A program made the translations under genes and the position numbers. Below, piece after piece: positions 1 to 9,640 of a DNA stretch of 64,000 bases. Position 1 is the stretch's first letter, and each line of letters begins with the position of its first letter. Location of the stretch: the NCBI RefSeq assembly GCF_963855985.1, contig NW_026973566.1:3944501-4008500 (forward strand). Direction: 5' to 3'. Origin of the DNA: Ostrinia nubilalis. Lineage: Eukaryota; Arthropoda; Insecta; Lepidoptera; Crambidae. The notes beneath the pieces were generated by a model that saw nothing but the letters and a program-made list of their open reading frames with translations, ran no database searches and was not told the DNA's origin.

Positions 1-197
1 CTGCACCTGTCACTATTAAAAAATCGGCATCGGAGCCTACTACACTCGGACACCTATATGCCGAGTTCAAGGCTTTCAAGGAGAGTGTTGCCGGAATTGT
101 ACAGCTGCTACGCTCACAAATTGACGAGCTTTCTCGTGCCACCGATGCCCTGGAGGAATGCCCGAGGACACAAAGGAGGATGCCCCTACGGTCATTT
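1..197 (+). pseudogene. ORF1 5' part of a CR1-type non-LTR retrotransposon
   Basis: Reading from base 3, this stretch encodes a charged, heptad-like segment (AEFKAFKESV...LLRSQIDELSRATDALEE) that resembles the coiled coil in ORF1 proteins with a baculovirus FP-like C-terminal domain. These proteins bind element RNA in CR1-type non-LTR retrotransposons. Around base 150-165 the frame shifts, and the downstream frame runs into the T1 insertion at 198. The same gene resumes at 47327, so the missing C-terminal part is on the far side of a 47-kb insertion. The protein start lies before the window. The family call rests mainly on the C-terminal half and on the ORF2 piece at 62261. Confidence 0.6.
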
Positions 198-443
198 CGA
201 TACCTCTGGGCTCAAAGGTCGTAAAGGACAAAGTACGACTTTTCAGGAGAAGCAAAAAACGATTTTTTATTTTTTTATTCGACAATAACTTTTTTGTTTT
301 TTGAGCTATTAAAATATGACCTAAGAAGAAAGTGCTTAGAATTCACAGCATTTTCCGAGGAAGTATTGAAAAACTGGACTAGGGCAGTATTTACTGAGAT
401 AGATTTCCTTTACGCCCTCAAAATTACAATAAAAAGACCTTTA

Positions 444-872
444 GGCCTCAGCCTCGAACTTAGCGGGCAGCGGGGCGGCGGCGGCGGCGGCGCGGGAGCG
501 GCAGGATCTTATGCGTAAAATCAAATGGACCGGTTCTCGAAAACAGCGGCGCGGCAGCGGCGCCGGAGCGGGCAACGAGCGGGCAGCGGCGAGGGAGCGG
601 GCAACGAGCGGGCAGCGCACTCCTTCTTTTGCCCACAATAAATCGAGCGTTAGGAATAAATTTGAATCGAAATAAAATTGTCGCCGTTGTTCAGACATTT
701 CGTTTGCGAATAAAAACAAATATCTCGACAACACAACCCCGATCACAACACTTCGCCGCTAAAGCGCCGCGCGAGCTGCCCGCTTGTTTCGAGAACGGGT
801 CTGCGTTGCCCGCCCCGCTCCCGCGCCGCCGCCGCTCCCGCCCCGCTGCCCGCTAAGTTCGAGGCTGAGGCC
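444..872. mobile_element. GC-rich MITE with 35-bp inverted repeats, TSD TTA
   Basis: The ends are perfect inverted repeats starting GGCCTCAGCCTCGAACTTAG. TTA flanks both sides (441-443 and 873-875), a 3-bp TSD that suggests PIF/Harbinger or a CMC-type element. The subterminal regions are packed with G+C-rich units, including a tandem unit GAGCGGGCAACGAGCGGGCA repeated near 571-625. No gene is inside. The base composition is far from that of the AT-rich surroundings. Confidence 0.75.
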
Positions 873-1607
873 TTACACCCCTCAAATATTCGTCCTAGGC
901 AAGTTACTCAGGGCGTAAGTCTATTTTTATTTTACAAAACTACAAAATCAAGGTAATAAAGGACAATTTACAGAGTTTTATAGGTTTTCATAGGTCGTAA
1001 CGGAACACCCAGGTTAGGTATTATGCAAGGGCAAATTGATAATTTAGCTTAAATATTTAATGTTTTATGGTATTTGATATGTAATATACCATTTCTTCAC
1101 ATATTTTTAATGAATTATAGTATTTTAAATGAAATCAAATGATTTTTCGTGGCTTCAAAATTTAATGCACACAATTTATGAAACTATTATTTCAGAAGTT
1201 TTGATATCTTCGAACTAGAAGATACCATTTCCGATATAAGAGCGATTTTAGAAAATAAATATTATGACGTTTTTAAATAAAACTTCATAATAATGTCTAC
1301 TTTACACGAAAAGCCGAAAACAATTTAATTTTATTTATTTATTTAATCATTATTTTTGTTTCGAAAAACTACAAATGGCGGACTTAATTCTATAGGGCAG
1401 TCTGTCAACCAGTTGACCTTATGATACTGCAGATAGGATAGAATTATTAAGGACAAACGAAAACCAAACTATGATTATTCTAAATTCTAAATAGATTAAC
1501 CGATTGAGTCCCAGACGGCATTAATTAATGTCATAACAATTGATTAATCTATTGTGTCTAGATTCGCGGAGCTTGAAGGATTAAACATTGTTATTCATAA
1601 TAGATTG
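873..1607. other. T1 spacer with an old non-LTR 3' tail
   Basis: This is AT-rich sequence without a credible reading frame and probably belongs to T1. Around 1325-1430 there is a (TTTA)n tract followed by text like 'acaaatggcggacttaattc...ggcagtctgtcaaccagttgacc'. That matches the reversed 3' end seen again at 23056-23180, so it is probably a remnant of a non-LTR retrotransposon on the minus strand. Confidence 0.4.
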
Positions 1608-1941
1608 AAATTATGTCATAGTACTTACGATACGATACGATACGATAGTGCTCACCCAGCCAGGACGAGGCCTGCTCCGGTCAAACCGGCATACCAGGAG
1701 GCACAATTTTAAGGAGGGACACGCTCTGGGATGGGAGAGGACGGCCGACTAGCCGCTGCGTCTTTAAACCGCAACCGGTCGACCACAACCAAGTAGATAT
1801 GCATCCTGAGCCTGGTCTAGGAAAATAGGTAAAGACGGGTTTATCGTTGATAGGACTGAGCGTTGGTGCGATGAGGTGGGCAGTCTGGCCTTTGGTGTGG
1901 TTGCCTACTTGTTATTGGTTTGTACAGCTGCTTTTCTTGGT

Positions 1942-3663
1942 TCATTGTTCCATCAATGGCTGCGGTTCTGGATTTTGGTCGTCTTCTTCGCTGTCTGTCT
2001 CTTCAAGGTTCAATATTTCCTGTGCTGCTTTTCTTATTTCTTTTTTGTCTAGTGCTAATTGAGTCCACTCATTTCGTGTTCTTCGGTAGTATTTTAAGTC
2101 TTGCTTTAATGTGTCTTTCCAGGTGTATATGGGCCTGCCAATCTTTAATCTTCTTGCCTTAAATCGCATAGCACTGTGAAGGATATGTGGTTCGGGTCGT
2201 CGCAAAACATGGCCGTAGTAGCAGATCCTGAGGAACTTGATTCTCTTAGATATTGTTTTGCCTTGCAGAAGTTGGTGCACTTTTTTATTTTTTGGGGGGT
2301 TTTTGCTATAGCTCAGCATGTCTTTCAGAATAACACGTTCGTATTTCCTAAACATTGAGCGGTTTGCTTTGGTAATGGATGCGGCCTTTATACCATATGT
2401 CATGGTTGGTTCTATGATTATTTTGTATAGTAGCCTGGCCGTTTCCCATTGCATTTTGGTTTTCTTTATGAAGGGTATAAGTGTTTTAGAGTTTTTAACC
2501 CCTTGCTTGCAGCGGGCTTTTATTCCTTTCTGCTGTGTCCAGATGTTATCCAGGTCCCTAGATATTTCATTTCTTTCGCTGGCTGTATATTTATTCCCTC
2601 GGCTATACTAATGAACCGTGTGAGGTTTGGTGGATTGATTGGATCTCGGATGAGGATTTTTGTTTTCGTGTCGTTGATTTTAAGTCCCACTGTTAGTAGG
2701 AGATCTTTGAGATTTTTGAAGATTGATTTCAGTTGACTAGGTTTCATCCCTAGTATGATCAGGTCGTCAGCAAACGATAGGCAGATGGGCAACGTAATGT
2801 GTGAGTCTTGGTTTAGTCGTAGTATTGGTATTTCTTCTTGCAGTGTTTGAAGGACGTCATCTATTAGTATGGTGAATAAACGAGGGGACAGTGGGCAGCC
2901 TTGTTTTACTCCCTTCCCTTTGGTAACAAATCTGGTTTGCTGTCCGTACCATTTGATGCATGTGGATTCATTCATGCATGCTTTGATAATCCTATTGGTC
3001 AGGGCTTTATTGGTTCTGGACGCAAGTATTTCTCTAAGGGCATTTAAATCAACTGTGTCGAAGGCTTTTTCCATGTCAATTGCCATGACATACGTTTTTG
3101 TGCCCTCTCTCCACTTTTCGTCAAGGATTCTTCGGAGCGTAAAGATGTGGTCATCTGTAGATCTATTTTCTAAAAACGCTGCTTGGTAACTACCAAGGCT
3201 TTCGATCTCTGTGTCTAAGCGGTTAAGAAGGAAGTTGGCGTATATTCTGTATCCGGTATTACATATCGAAATACGCCTATAGTCACCGATGCACTGTGGA
3301 TTCATTTTTTTTCATATTGGGACTTGTACGGTCCGAGTCCAACTTTCCGGGATTATGTTGTGTTTCCAGGCATTATTTAAGTGTTCTGTTAGCGCCTCAA
3401 GCAGTTGATTTGGTATTGCTTTGAACAGTTCGGTAACTATTTGGTCCATTCCTGGCGCAGTGCCATTTCGTATTTTTGTAATAATTTCTCTGACTTCATC
3501 GTTGGTTGGACCCTCAGCCAGGTCGTTAATGTTTTCGTTTTCGTAAGTTTTTATGGCGGGTCCTTCTGATTTCGTTAATTCGTTTTCCCAATGACATATT
3601 GGTATATACTTGTTCTTTTTTTTATACTTCTCTGTTGTTTTAAATCTCTTGTAGTAACTATAA
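1942..3663 (-). pseudogene. Reverse transcriptase and C-terminal part of the OTU-EN-RT polyprotein
   Basis: This is the 3' half of the gene that starts at 11506. RT signatures in order are NGTAPGMDQI, AIDMEKAFD, GVKQGCPLSP and the catalytic SFADDLIIL. A C-terminal segment with 'RICYYGHVLRR' and 'GRPIYTWKD' is typical of RTE-type and related elements. The enzyme copies element RNA at a nicked target. There are two frame breaks, one near 3306-3316 just before the fingers domain and one between 2455 and 2519 after the RT core, so this copy is dead. Gypsy-A inserted at 3663 separates it from the N-terminal half at 9641-11506. Confidence 0.8.
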
Positions 3664-3973
3664 TGTAAGGAACTGCCTGGCTACGTCATCAAACTACCGG
3701 GCGTCGTTTATAAAAACCAACGCCGCGTGTACCGGAGCCCATTTGCTTCTCGGCGCTCGGAACGGACGGTTGTCTGGAGGAATCTCTGTCGGTCGATTGA
3801 AGGTCACGTGAGCTATTTTTATTTATCTCTATTTCTTGTTAAATAAGTGTGCAATTGTTATTTTTATGTGATAAAAATTATTTTGAGTTGTTGCGAATAA
3901 ATGTTTAAAATTAATAAACGGGTTTTCTATTGAATTTGTTTTTTTTAATTAGTTTCCACTTCCGAATCTTACA
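3664..3973 (+). repeat. Gypsy-A 5' LTR
   Basis: The LTR starts TGTAAGGAAC and ends ATCTTACA. It is followed at once by TCAGAAGTGGGATAAAGG, where the primer-binding site should be. AATAAA-type signals occur near 3896. Confidence 0.9.
3709..3716 (+). promoter_or_regulatory. TATA box in Gypsy-A LTR
   Basis: TATAAAAA lies about 46 bases into the 5' LTR (same place in the 3' LTR), a plausible RNA polymerase II core promoter for genomic RNA. The start site itself is not determined. Confidence 0.5.
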
Positions 3974-4152
3974 TCAGAAGTGGGATAAAGGACTACTTTC
4001 GCCCACCTGTACATTTAAATGATTTACTAAAGCTAATTGTAAGAAAATCGTATCTGTTTTCAAGTAACGAAGCAATTGCAAGCTTATTTAACTACCTGCT
4101 TTTTGTATTTTTTTTTTGTTTTGTGAATTTATTTCTGTGAGTGAGTGATAAA

Positions 4153-6348
4153 ATGGTGCGTACTGGATCCCGTAACCGTAAACGAAAGCATACTCGAGGT
4201 CGGTCGCGTAAGCGTCGTAACTCTCGAAGTAGGGAAGTCTCGCAGAGTAGGTCGTGTGATCGTAGTGATGGCGTTTCGCGACATAGCTCGAGTAGTGCAC
4301 GGCATAATTTGCGGAGTGGCTCTCGTGTCCGAGATCGGCGTGATTCCTGTAGTGCCGAAAGACACCGTTCGCGCGGTAGGACTAGGCGTCGCTCGCGAAG
4401 CGATTCGTATTCTCGTCGTCGGTGTCGCTCGCGATTTAGCCGTTGCAGGTCTAGGTCGTTGTCGTGTAGGAAATCACGTAAACGAAACCGAGATCGATCA
4501 CAAAATTATGGCACCGATAGATCGCCTCCTATTTCGCATAATGTTTCGAATAACCATGAGCATCAAACGCGACCCGAACGCGATTCTACACCTAGGGAAC
4601 CAAGCCCGTGTGCACCGCATCGACAGGCCTCGCTAGGCTCGGGTGTCGCGTCCTCTGAGGCATCCACTCTTGCAAATGCCTTAATGCAAGCTATTAAAAC
4701 CATGCAACCTTCGAAGTCACAAAGCTATTACGTGTCTAATTTCGATCCTCTGATAAATAACATTGAGGCATGGTGCGAAGAAGTGGATCGCGCCAGAGAC
4801 GCGAACGGCTGGAACGATCACGAGTGCCTCTCGCGTGTGGCCTCATGTCTAAAGGGTGATGCCAAAGTGTGGCTGAGCGAGTGGGTTTCGAACGATAGAA
4901 CATGGTCTAACTTCAAAAAGGAATTTGTGTCTCTGTGTCCCAATAAACTCGACTACGCTAACATTTTATTAGACGCCATGAACACGACGTCAGACAAATA
5001 TTCGACTTTTGCGGAATACGCGCGTCGCACTTTGTTACGCCTAAAAATAGTTCAAGGGTTAAGCGATGATTTGAGGACACTCATTGTTATCCGTGGAATC
5101 GACAGTCCACAAGTACGTGCGGCAGCTGCTAATGCCAATCTGACGCCGGACACTATCGTTTCTTTTCTCTCAAGTTATACCAAACCCAATACTGCGAAGC
5201 GAGATAACTCGACAAATGCTAAAAAACAAGCCCCGGCTCGACACAATAATCGGTTCGGTTTAAAGTGTTTTACTTGCAACCAACGGGGACACGTCAGTCG
5301 TGATTGCAAACGACCGAAATCCGATACGACATCAAGCGCGAAACCAGGTCCTAGTAATCTGTGCGCGTTTTGTAAGAAGCAGGGACATACTGAGGACAAC
5401 TGCTTTGCCAAGGCACGATCGGAGCCGCGGAATCAGCGTAACGTAAACCTTTGCTCTCAAAGACCGGGATCTTTCCAAAACAATGATATTACTCCTGCGG
5501 TGGTAGATGGGGTACCGGTGGACGTACTTCTTGATAGTGGTGCTCTCGGTGTGTCTCTCATTTCTTCAGACGTTCTTAAATACATCTCATGCCAACCTAA
5601 GCCGAAACGTTGTGTATTAAAGGGCTTGAGTGACAAAGAGTTAGTGACCACGTCATATGTCACAGTGACCGTAGAATTCAGTGACATATCAATTGAGGTA
5701 GATCTGTTGGTAGTCCCAGCATCTTTCATGAACGCCCCTATTATAATAGGCACCGACGTAATGAACCGCGACGGAATAACGTATGTGCGGACCAAGGATA
5801 GACAGTATCTTACGCGTAGCACCAGCTTCTCTGGTCAAATTAACTCCGTGAAAACAGAGGAAGTCAAAGTGAATACACCTCTTCAAGGTGACGAATTGGA
5901 AAGTCTTATGTCTGTCATCAATGAGTTTTCCAATTTCTTGATTTCGGGTACCGCCGCTACGACTGTGCAAACGGGCGAAATGGAGATAAAGCTTACCGAT
6001 TCGACACCTGTGGTATATAGACCGTACAAGCTCTCGTATGATGAGAAACTTAAAGTTCGGGAGATCACCAAAGATCTTTTAGACAAAGGTGTCATTAGGC
6101 GTTCAAAATCGGAATTCGCCAGTCCGATTATACTCGTTAAGAAACGCGACGGTTCCGATAGGCTCTGCGTCGATTACCGAGCGCTCAATCGTATCACGGT
6201 AAAAGATCGCTACCCGCTTCCCCTAATAGAAGACCAGATTGATAGGTTGGGTGGTGCTAAATTCTTCTCAAGCCTGGACATGGCTACCGGCTTTCACCAA
6301 ATCCCTCTTAAAGAAGAGAGTATTCCTCTAACCGGATTCGTGACATGA
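4153..6348 (+). CDS. Gypsy-A gag, protease and N-terminal reverse transcriptase
   Basis: I chose the ATG at 4153. About the first 115 residues are dense in Arg-Ser dipeptides, like an SR-protein tail. A capsid-like region follows, then two perfect CCHC knuckles (CFTCNQRGHVSRDC near residue 375, CAFCKKQGHTEDNC near 400). An aspartic protease (LLDSGALGVS) and the start of RT (VDYRALNRI, FFSSLDMATGFHQI) come next. The frame stops at 6348 where a small deletion or frameshift separates it from the rest of RT. Function: virus-like particle protein and polyprotein processing. The stop is probably a lesion rather than programmed recoding, because conserved RT residues are missing at the junction. Confidence 0.85.
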   Translation: MVRTGSRNRKRKHTRGRSRKRRNSRSREVSQSRSCDRSDGVSRHSSSSARHNLRSGSRVRDRRDSCSAERHRSRGRTRRRSRSDSYSRRRCRSRFSRCRSRSLSCRKSRKRNRDRSQNYGTDRSPPISHNVSNNHEHQTRPERDSTPREPSPCAPHRQASLGSGVASSEASTLANALMQAIKTMQPSKSQSYYVSNFDPLINNIEAWCEEVDRARDANGWNDHECLSRVASCLKGDAKVWLSEWVSNDRTWSNFKKEFVSLCPNKLDYANILLDAMNTTSDKYSTFAEYARRTLLRLKIVQGLSDDLRTLIVIRGIDSPQVRAAAANANLTPDTIVSFLSSYTKPNTAKRDNSTNAKKQAPARHNNRFGLKCFTCNQRGHVSRDCKRPKSDTTSSAKPGPSNLCAFCKKQGHTEDNCFAKARSEPRNQRNVNLCSQRPGSFQNNDITPAVVDGVPVDVLLDSGALGVSLISSDVLKYISCQPKPKRCVLKGLSDKELVTTSYVTVTVEFSDISIEVDLLVVPASFMNAPIIIGTDVMNRDGITYVRTKDRQYLTRSTSFSGQINSVKTEEVKVNTPLQGDELESLMSVINEFSNFLISGTAATTVQTGEMEIKLTDSTPVVYRPYKLSYDEKLKVREITKDLLDKGVIRRSKSEFASPIILVKKRDGSDRLCVDYRALNRITVKDRYPLPLIEDQIDRLGGAKFFSSLDMATGFHQIPLKEESIPLTGFVT

Positions 6349-6367
6349 CCATTTTGAATACGTAAAA

Positions 6368-8590
6368 ATGCCATACGGCTTAGCCAATTCACCCATAGTG
6401 TACCAACGTATAATTAATGACACCTTACGCGAACATATTGACGCTGGGAACGTTCTTGTTTATGTCGATGATGTGCTCCTTTTAAGTGACAGCGTAAATG
6501 AGGGGATCGAGCTATTACGTAAGGTACTTAAAACACTCACTACGGCCGGTTTCTCGATTAATCTTCGAAAATGCTCATTTCTCGTAACCGAAGTAGAGTA
6601 CTTGGGAAAAGTTATTAGTCAGGGTCAGGTTAGACCGAGTCCGCGAAAAGTAGAAGCCTTAGCTAACACCACGCCACCAGAGAACGTAAAACAGGTTCGC
6701 CAATTACTTGGGCTAGCAGGCTACTTTAGGCGGTACATAAAAGACTACGCCACCAAAACTGCCCCCATTGCTCATTTGACCCGTAAGGACGTAAAGTTCG
6801 TTTGGACTCCTGAATGCGAGGCTATCCGGCAAGATCTTATAAAACATCTTACGAGAGAGCCAGTTCTCGCAATCTTTGACCCGAAACTTCCTACTGAAGT
6901 CCATACGGACGCTAGTAGCGCAGGTTATGGCGCTGTCCTCTTGCAAGTCCACCCAGATTCTAAAAAGCGCGTAGTAGCTTACTTTAGTCGATCTACTCAA
7001 GGGGCTGAGAGCAAATACCACTCCTACGAACTGGAGACCCTTGCCGTCGTTAAGGCTCTTCAAAACTTCCGGCACTATCTAGTTGGGTTAAAATTCGTAG
7101 TTGTCACTGATTGTAACGCGCTAAAATCCACCGAGCGAAAGAAAGATTTATTACCCCGAGTCGCCCGCTGGTGGATCTATCTCCAGGACTTTAACTTTTC
7201 TATCGAATACCGCAAAGGGGTAATGATGCCTCACGCTGACTATCTAAGTCGCAATCCCATAGCCAGCGTCAATCAAATCTCAAGGCCTCGCAATTGGGCA
7301 CAAATAGCTCAGTCAGCTGATAACGAAACGCAAGACCTTATTCAAAAGCTTCAGGATGGCAGCTTAGATGCCACTAAATATTCCGTCCAAAATGGTGTCC
7401 TGTACTATAAGTATGTCCCGGTAGGTGAGCAGCCCCGACTGCTGTGTTACATTCCTAAAGGTCACCGACTCAGTCTCCTTAGAGTGTTTCACGATGAGCA
7501 TGAGCACATTGGAGCGGAGAAAACTCTCGATCTTATTCTGAGACACTTCTGGTTCCCAGGCCTCAGACAGTTTGTCGCCAAATACGTAGGTCATTGTGTC
7601 ATATGTATTTCACAAAAAAGGGTGCCTCGTGCCCCTTTGCAAAACATTACTTCATGGGAAAAACCAGATGCCCCGTTCCATACGGTGCATGTTGATGCAC
7701 TAGGTCCCCTACCCGTATCCGAAGGATACAAATTTGTTCTCCTCATTGTGGATGCTTTCACTAAGTATTCCCTTTTGTATCCCATCTACAAACAAGATGC
7801 TGTAGAGTTGAAACGTGTGGTCACACAAGCTATTTCATTGTTTGGGGTGCCAAAGCTTATGATTACGGACAAAGGGCGGATGTTCGAGTCAAATGATTTC
7901 GTAACATGGATAAATGAGCTAGGTTGTAGTCTTCACTACATAACCCCCGAAATGCATCACGCTAATGGTCAAGCGGAGCGATATATGCGGACAGTACTTA
8001 ACATGTTACGTATACAAGCGAACCACAAAAACGTACCGTGGTCCAGCACTTTGTGGAAACTTCAACTTGTGCTTAATATTACAAAGCAAAAAACCACACA
8101 AGTCTCTCCGTTAAATCTTCTGATCGGCACGGAGGCAACGACGCCTATTATTCGTGCATTGGTGCGCGATGTGGCTGTCGAAGGTTCGTCACCCAACCGG
8201 GAGGCCCTGCGGGAAATCACCAGAGACAGAGCTCGCCGGCTGTTAAGAAGCAACCAAGCTAAGCAAGACGAACAAGTTAACCGACGGCGTCGTCCACCTC
8301 GTCAGTTTAACCTTAATGATGTTGTGTTCGTCATAAAGTTTTCGCAGTCTACGGGGAAGCTTGATCCCGGCATGCGCGGCCCTTATAAAGTGGTTGACGT
8401 GCTGCCTAGCGGACGTTATACGCTTCGCTTGCTGAGCGGAGGCTACGGCAAGACTACGCAGGCAGCGGCGCAATATATGGTGCCGTGGCACGGCGAATGG
8501 TGCCCAGAAACGTGTGCTGCATTTTTTGAGAGTAAGTTGTCTCATGGCATTTGTTGCTTGCAGGCTTTGGTCATACGGTGTAAGTGCTGA
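6368..8590 (+). CDS. Gypsy-A pol: RT palm, RNase H and integrase
   Basis: The frame opens at MPYGLANSP in the RT palm and has the catalytic YVDDVLLLSD. RNase H (TDASSAGYGAVLLQ, SYELETLAVV) follows. Integrase shows an HHCC zinc module (HIGAEKTLDLI...HCVIC) and a DDE core at VHVDALGPLP, ITDKGRMFES and NGQAERYMRT. These enzymes make and insert the cDNA. The 5' part of RT lies in the previous frame, so this copy cannot make one continuous enzyme. Near 8531 the frame meets a strong splice-donor-like sequence (AGAGTAAGT), which may define a different C-terminus. Confidence 0.85.
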   Translation: MPYGLANSPIVYQRIINDTLREHIDAGNVLVYVDDVLLLSDSVNEGIELLRKVLKTLTTAGFSINLRKCSFLVTEVEYLGKVISQGQVRPSPRKVEALANTTPPENVKQVRQLLGLAGYFRRYIKDYATKTAPIAHLTRKDVKFVWTPECEAIRQDLIKHLTREPVLAIFDPKLPTEVHTDASSAGYGAVLLQVHPDSKKRVVAYFSRSTQGAESKYHSYELETLAVVKALQNFRHYLVGLKFVVVTDCNALKSTERKKDLLPRVARWWIYLQDFNFSIEYRKGVMMPHADYLSRNPIASVNQISRPRNWAQIAQSADNETQDLIQKLQDGSLDATKYSVQNGVLYYKYVPVGEQPRLLCYIPKGHRLSLLRVFHDEHEHIGAEKTLDLILRHFWFPGLRQFVAKYVGHCVICISQKRVPRAPLQNITSWEKPDAPFHTVHVDALGPLPVSEGYKFVLLIVDAFTKYSLLYPIYKQDAVELKRVVTQAISLFGVPKLMITDKGRMFESNDFVTWINELGCSLHYITPEMHHANGQAERYMRTVLNMLRIQANHKNVPWSSTLWKLQLVLNITKQKTTQVSPLNLLIGTEATTPIIRALVRDVAVEGSSPNREALREITRDRARRLLRSNQAKQDEQVNRRRRPPRQFNLNDVVFVIKFSQSTGKLDPGMRGPYKVVDVLPSGRYTLRLLSGGYGKTTQAAAQYMVPWHGEWCPETCAAFFESKLSHGICCLQALVIRCKC

Positions 8591-9153
8591 TCGCTGTGGT
8601 ATCAGACACTCAGGCGTGTGTCGCTTGGCGTTTGTCGCTGCACCATGATGTTGTGGATGGCTCTTGAATGGCTTCAAGTAGCTAGTTGTCATAAGTTCAC
8701 CAGAATGGTCAACTTATGGTCCGAAAGGTCGGACGGCTCACACGTATGATTATGGTCTACGTGTTGGGCAGGCTCACGCGTATGAATACGGTCTGCGCGT
8801 TGGGCGGGTTTGCACGTACGAATACGGTCTGCGTGGCAAACGACTTGACGTATGATTATGGTCTGCGTCAAGTCATGTTACAGGAGCTGAGACTGCAGGC
8901 GGCCAGTTGGACGAGGGAGTCTTGCTGGAGAGACTACCTCAGTGTTGGAGAGCAGTCTGCATTGGGTTCGACTATTTTAAAGAGACGTCTCTGACTTACC
9001 TTTATAAAGATGGATGTATGAATGAGCGAACTAGAGGAGTGTTTATTAGATTGATGTTTGAATTAATTGACTGGTTGATCGAGTGAAAGACATACGAGGT
9101 CGTGTGTATTTAGCTGTCCTATGTACTGTTTCTCATACAAATGTCATTTCCAG
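8532..9153 (+). other. Candidate intron near the end of Gypsy-A pol
   Basis: GTAAGT at 8532 and a pyrimidine-rich TCATTTCCAG ending at 9153 would splice pol in phase to an open frame (9154-9335) that encodes a short acidic, proline-rich tail. Unspliced, pol ends at 8590. The interval also holds the 36-bp minisatellite. Splicing is inferred from sequence only. Confidence 0.4.
8726..8872 (+). repeat. 36-bp minisatellite, about four units
   Basis: Units like GGCTCACACGTATGATTATG followed by GTCTACGTGTTGGGCA recur about four times with substitutions (CACGTATGATTATGGTCT, CGCGTATGAATACGGTCT, CACGTACGAATACGGTCT, GACGTATGATTATGGTCT). They lie between pol and the 3' LTR of Gypsy-A. Confidence 0.7.
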
Positions 9154-9330
9154 ACGAGAATTCTGAAGATGACGAGACCACACCAGCAGCATCTACTCGT
9201 CCGGCTGACCCTTCGATGCCCCTGCTGGACGCTGACCCAGAACCTGAACAGTCGGCGCCAGGCGTAGCAGGTCCCAGTGGCACCACCCGAAGAACATGTG
9301 TCGAGGACGACACACAGTCAGGAGAGGCCG

Positions 9331-9640
9331 TGTAAGGAACTGCCTGGCTACGTCATCAAACTACCGGGCGTCGTTTATAAAAACCAACGCCGCGTGTACC
9401 GGAGCCCATTTGCTTCTCGGCGCTCGGAACGGACGGTTGTCTGGAGGAATCTCTGTCGGTCGATTGAAGGTCACGTGAGCTATTTTTATTTATCTCTATT
9501 TCTTGTTAAATAAGTGTGCAATTGTTATTTTTATGTGATAAAAATTATTTTGAGTTGTTGCGAATAAATGTTTAAAATTAATAAACGGGTTTTCTATTGA
9601 ATTTGTTTTTTTTAATTAGTTTCCACTTCCGAATCTTACA
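9331..9640 (+). repeat. Gypsy-A 3' LTR
   Basis: This is the same sequence as 3664-3973, preceded by the short purine-rich GGAGAGGCCG and followed by the TSD copy ATAA. Confidence 0.9.

Larger units (their letters stand above)
3664..9640 (+). mobile_element. Gypsy-A LTR retrotransposon
   Basis: Two 310-bp LTRs (3664-3973 and 9331-9640) that look identical by eye flank gag and pol in the order gag-PR-RT-RNaseH-integrase. ATAA at 3660-3663 and 9641-9644 is the TSD, lying inside the OTU-EN-RT gene in the opposite orientation. Identical LTRs indicate a recent insertion. One small lesion between 6345 and 6367 breaks the reverse transcriptase; otherwise the reading frames are long. A candidate intron lies near the 3' end (8532-9153). 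Confidence 0.9.

Noticed and set aside
1847..3189. Several + strand open frames over the RT region
   Set aside because: They are antisense shadows of the minus-strand reverse transcriptase.
9141..9335. Stand-alone 64-codon acidic gene before the Gypsy-A 3' LTR
   Set aside because: The ATG lies in the splice-acceptor tract and the frame is better explained as the spliced tail of pol, so I did not list it as a separate gene.
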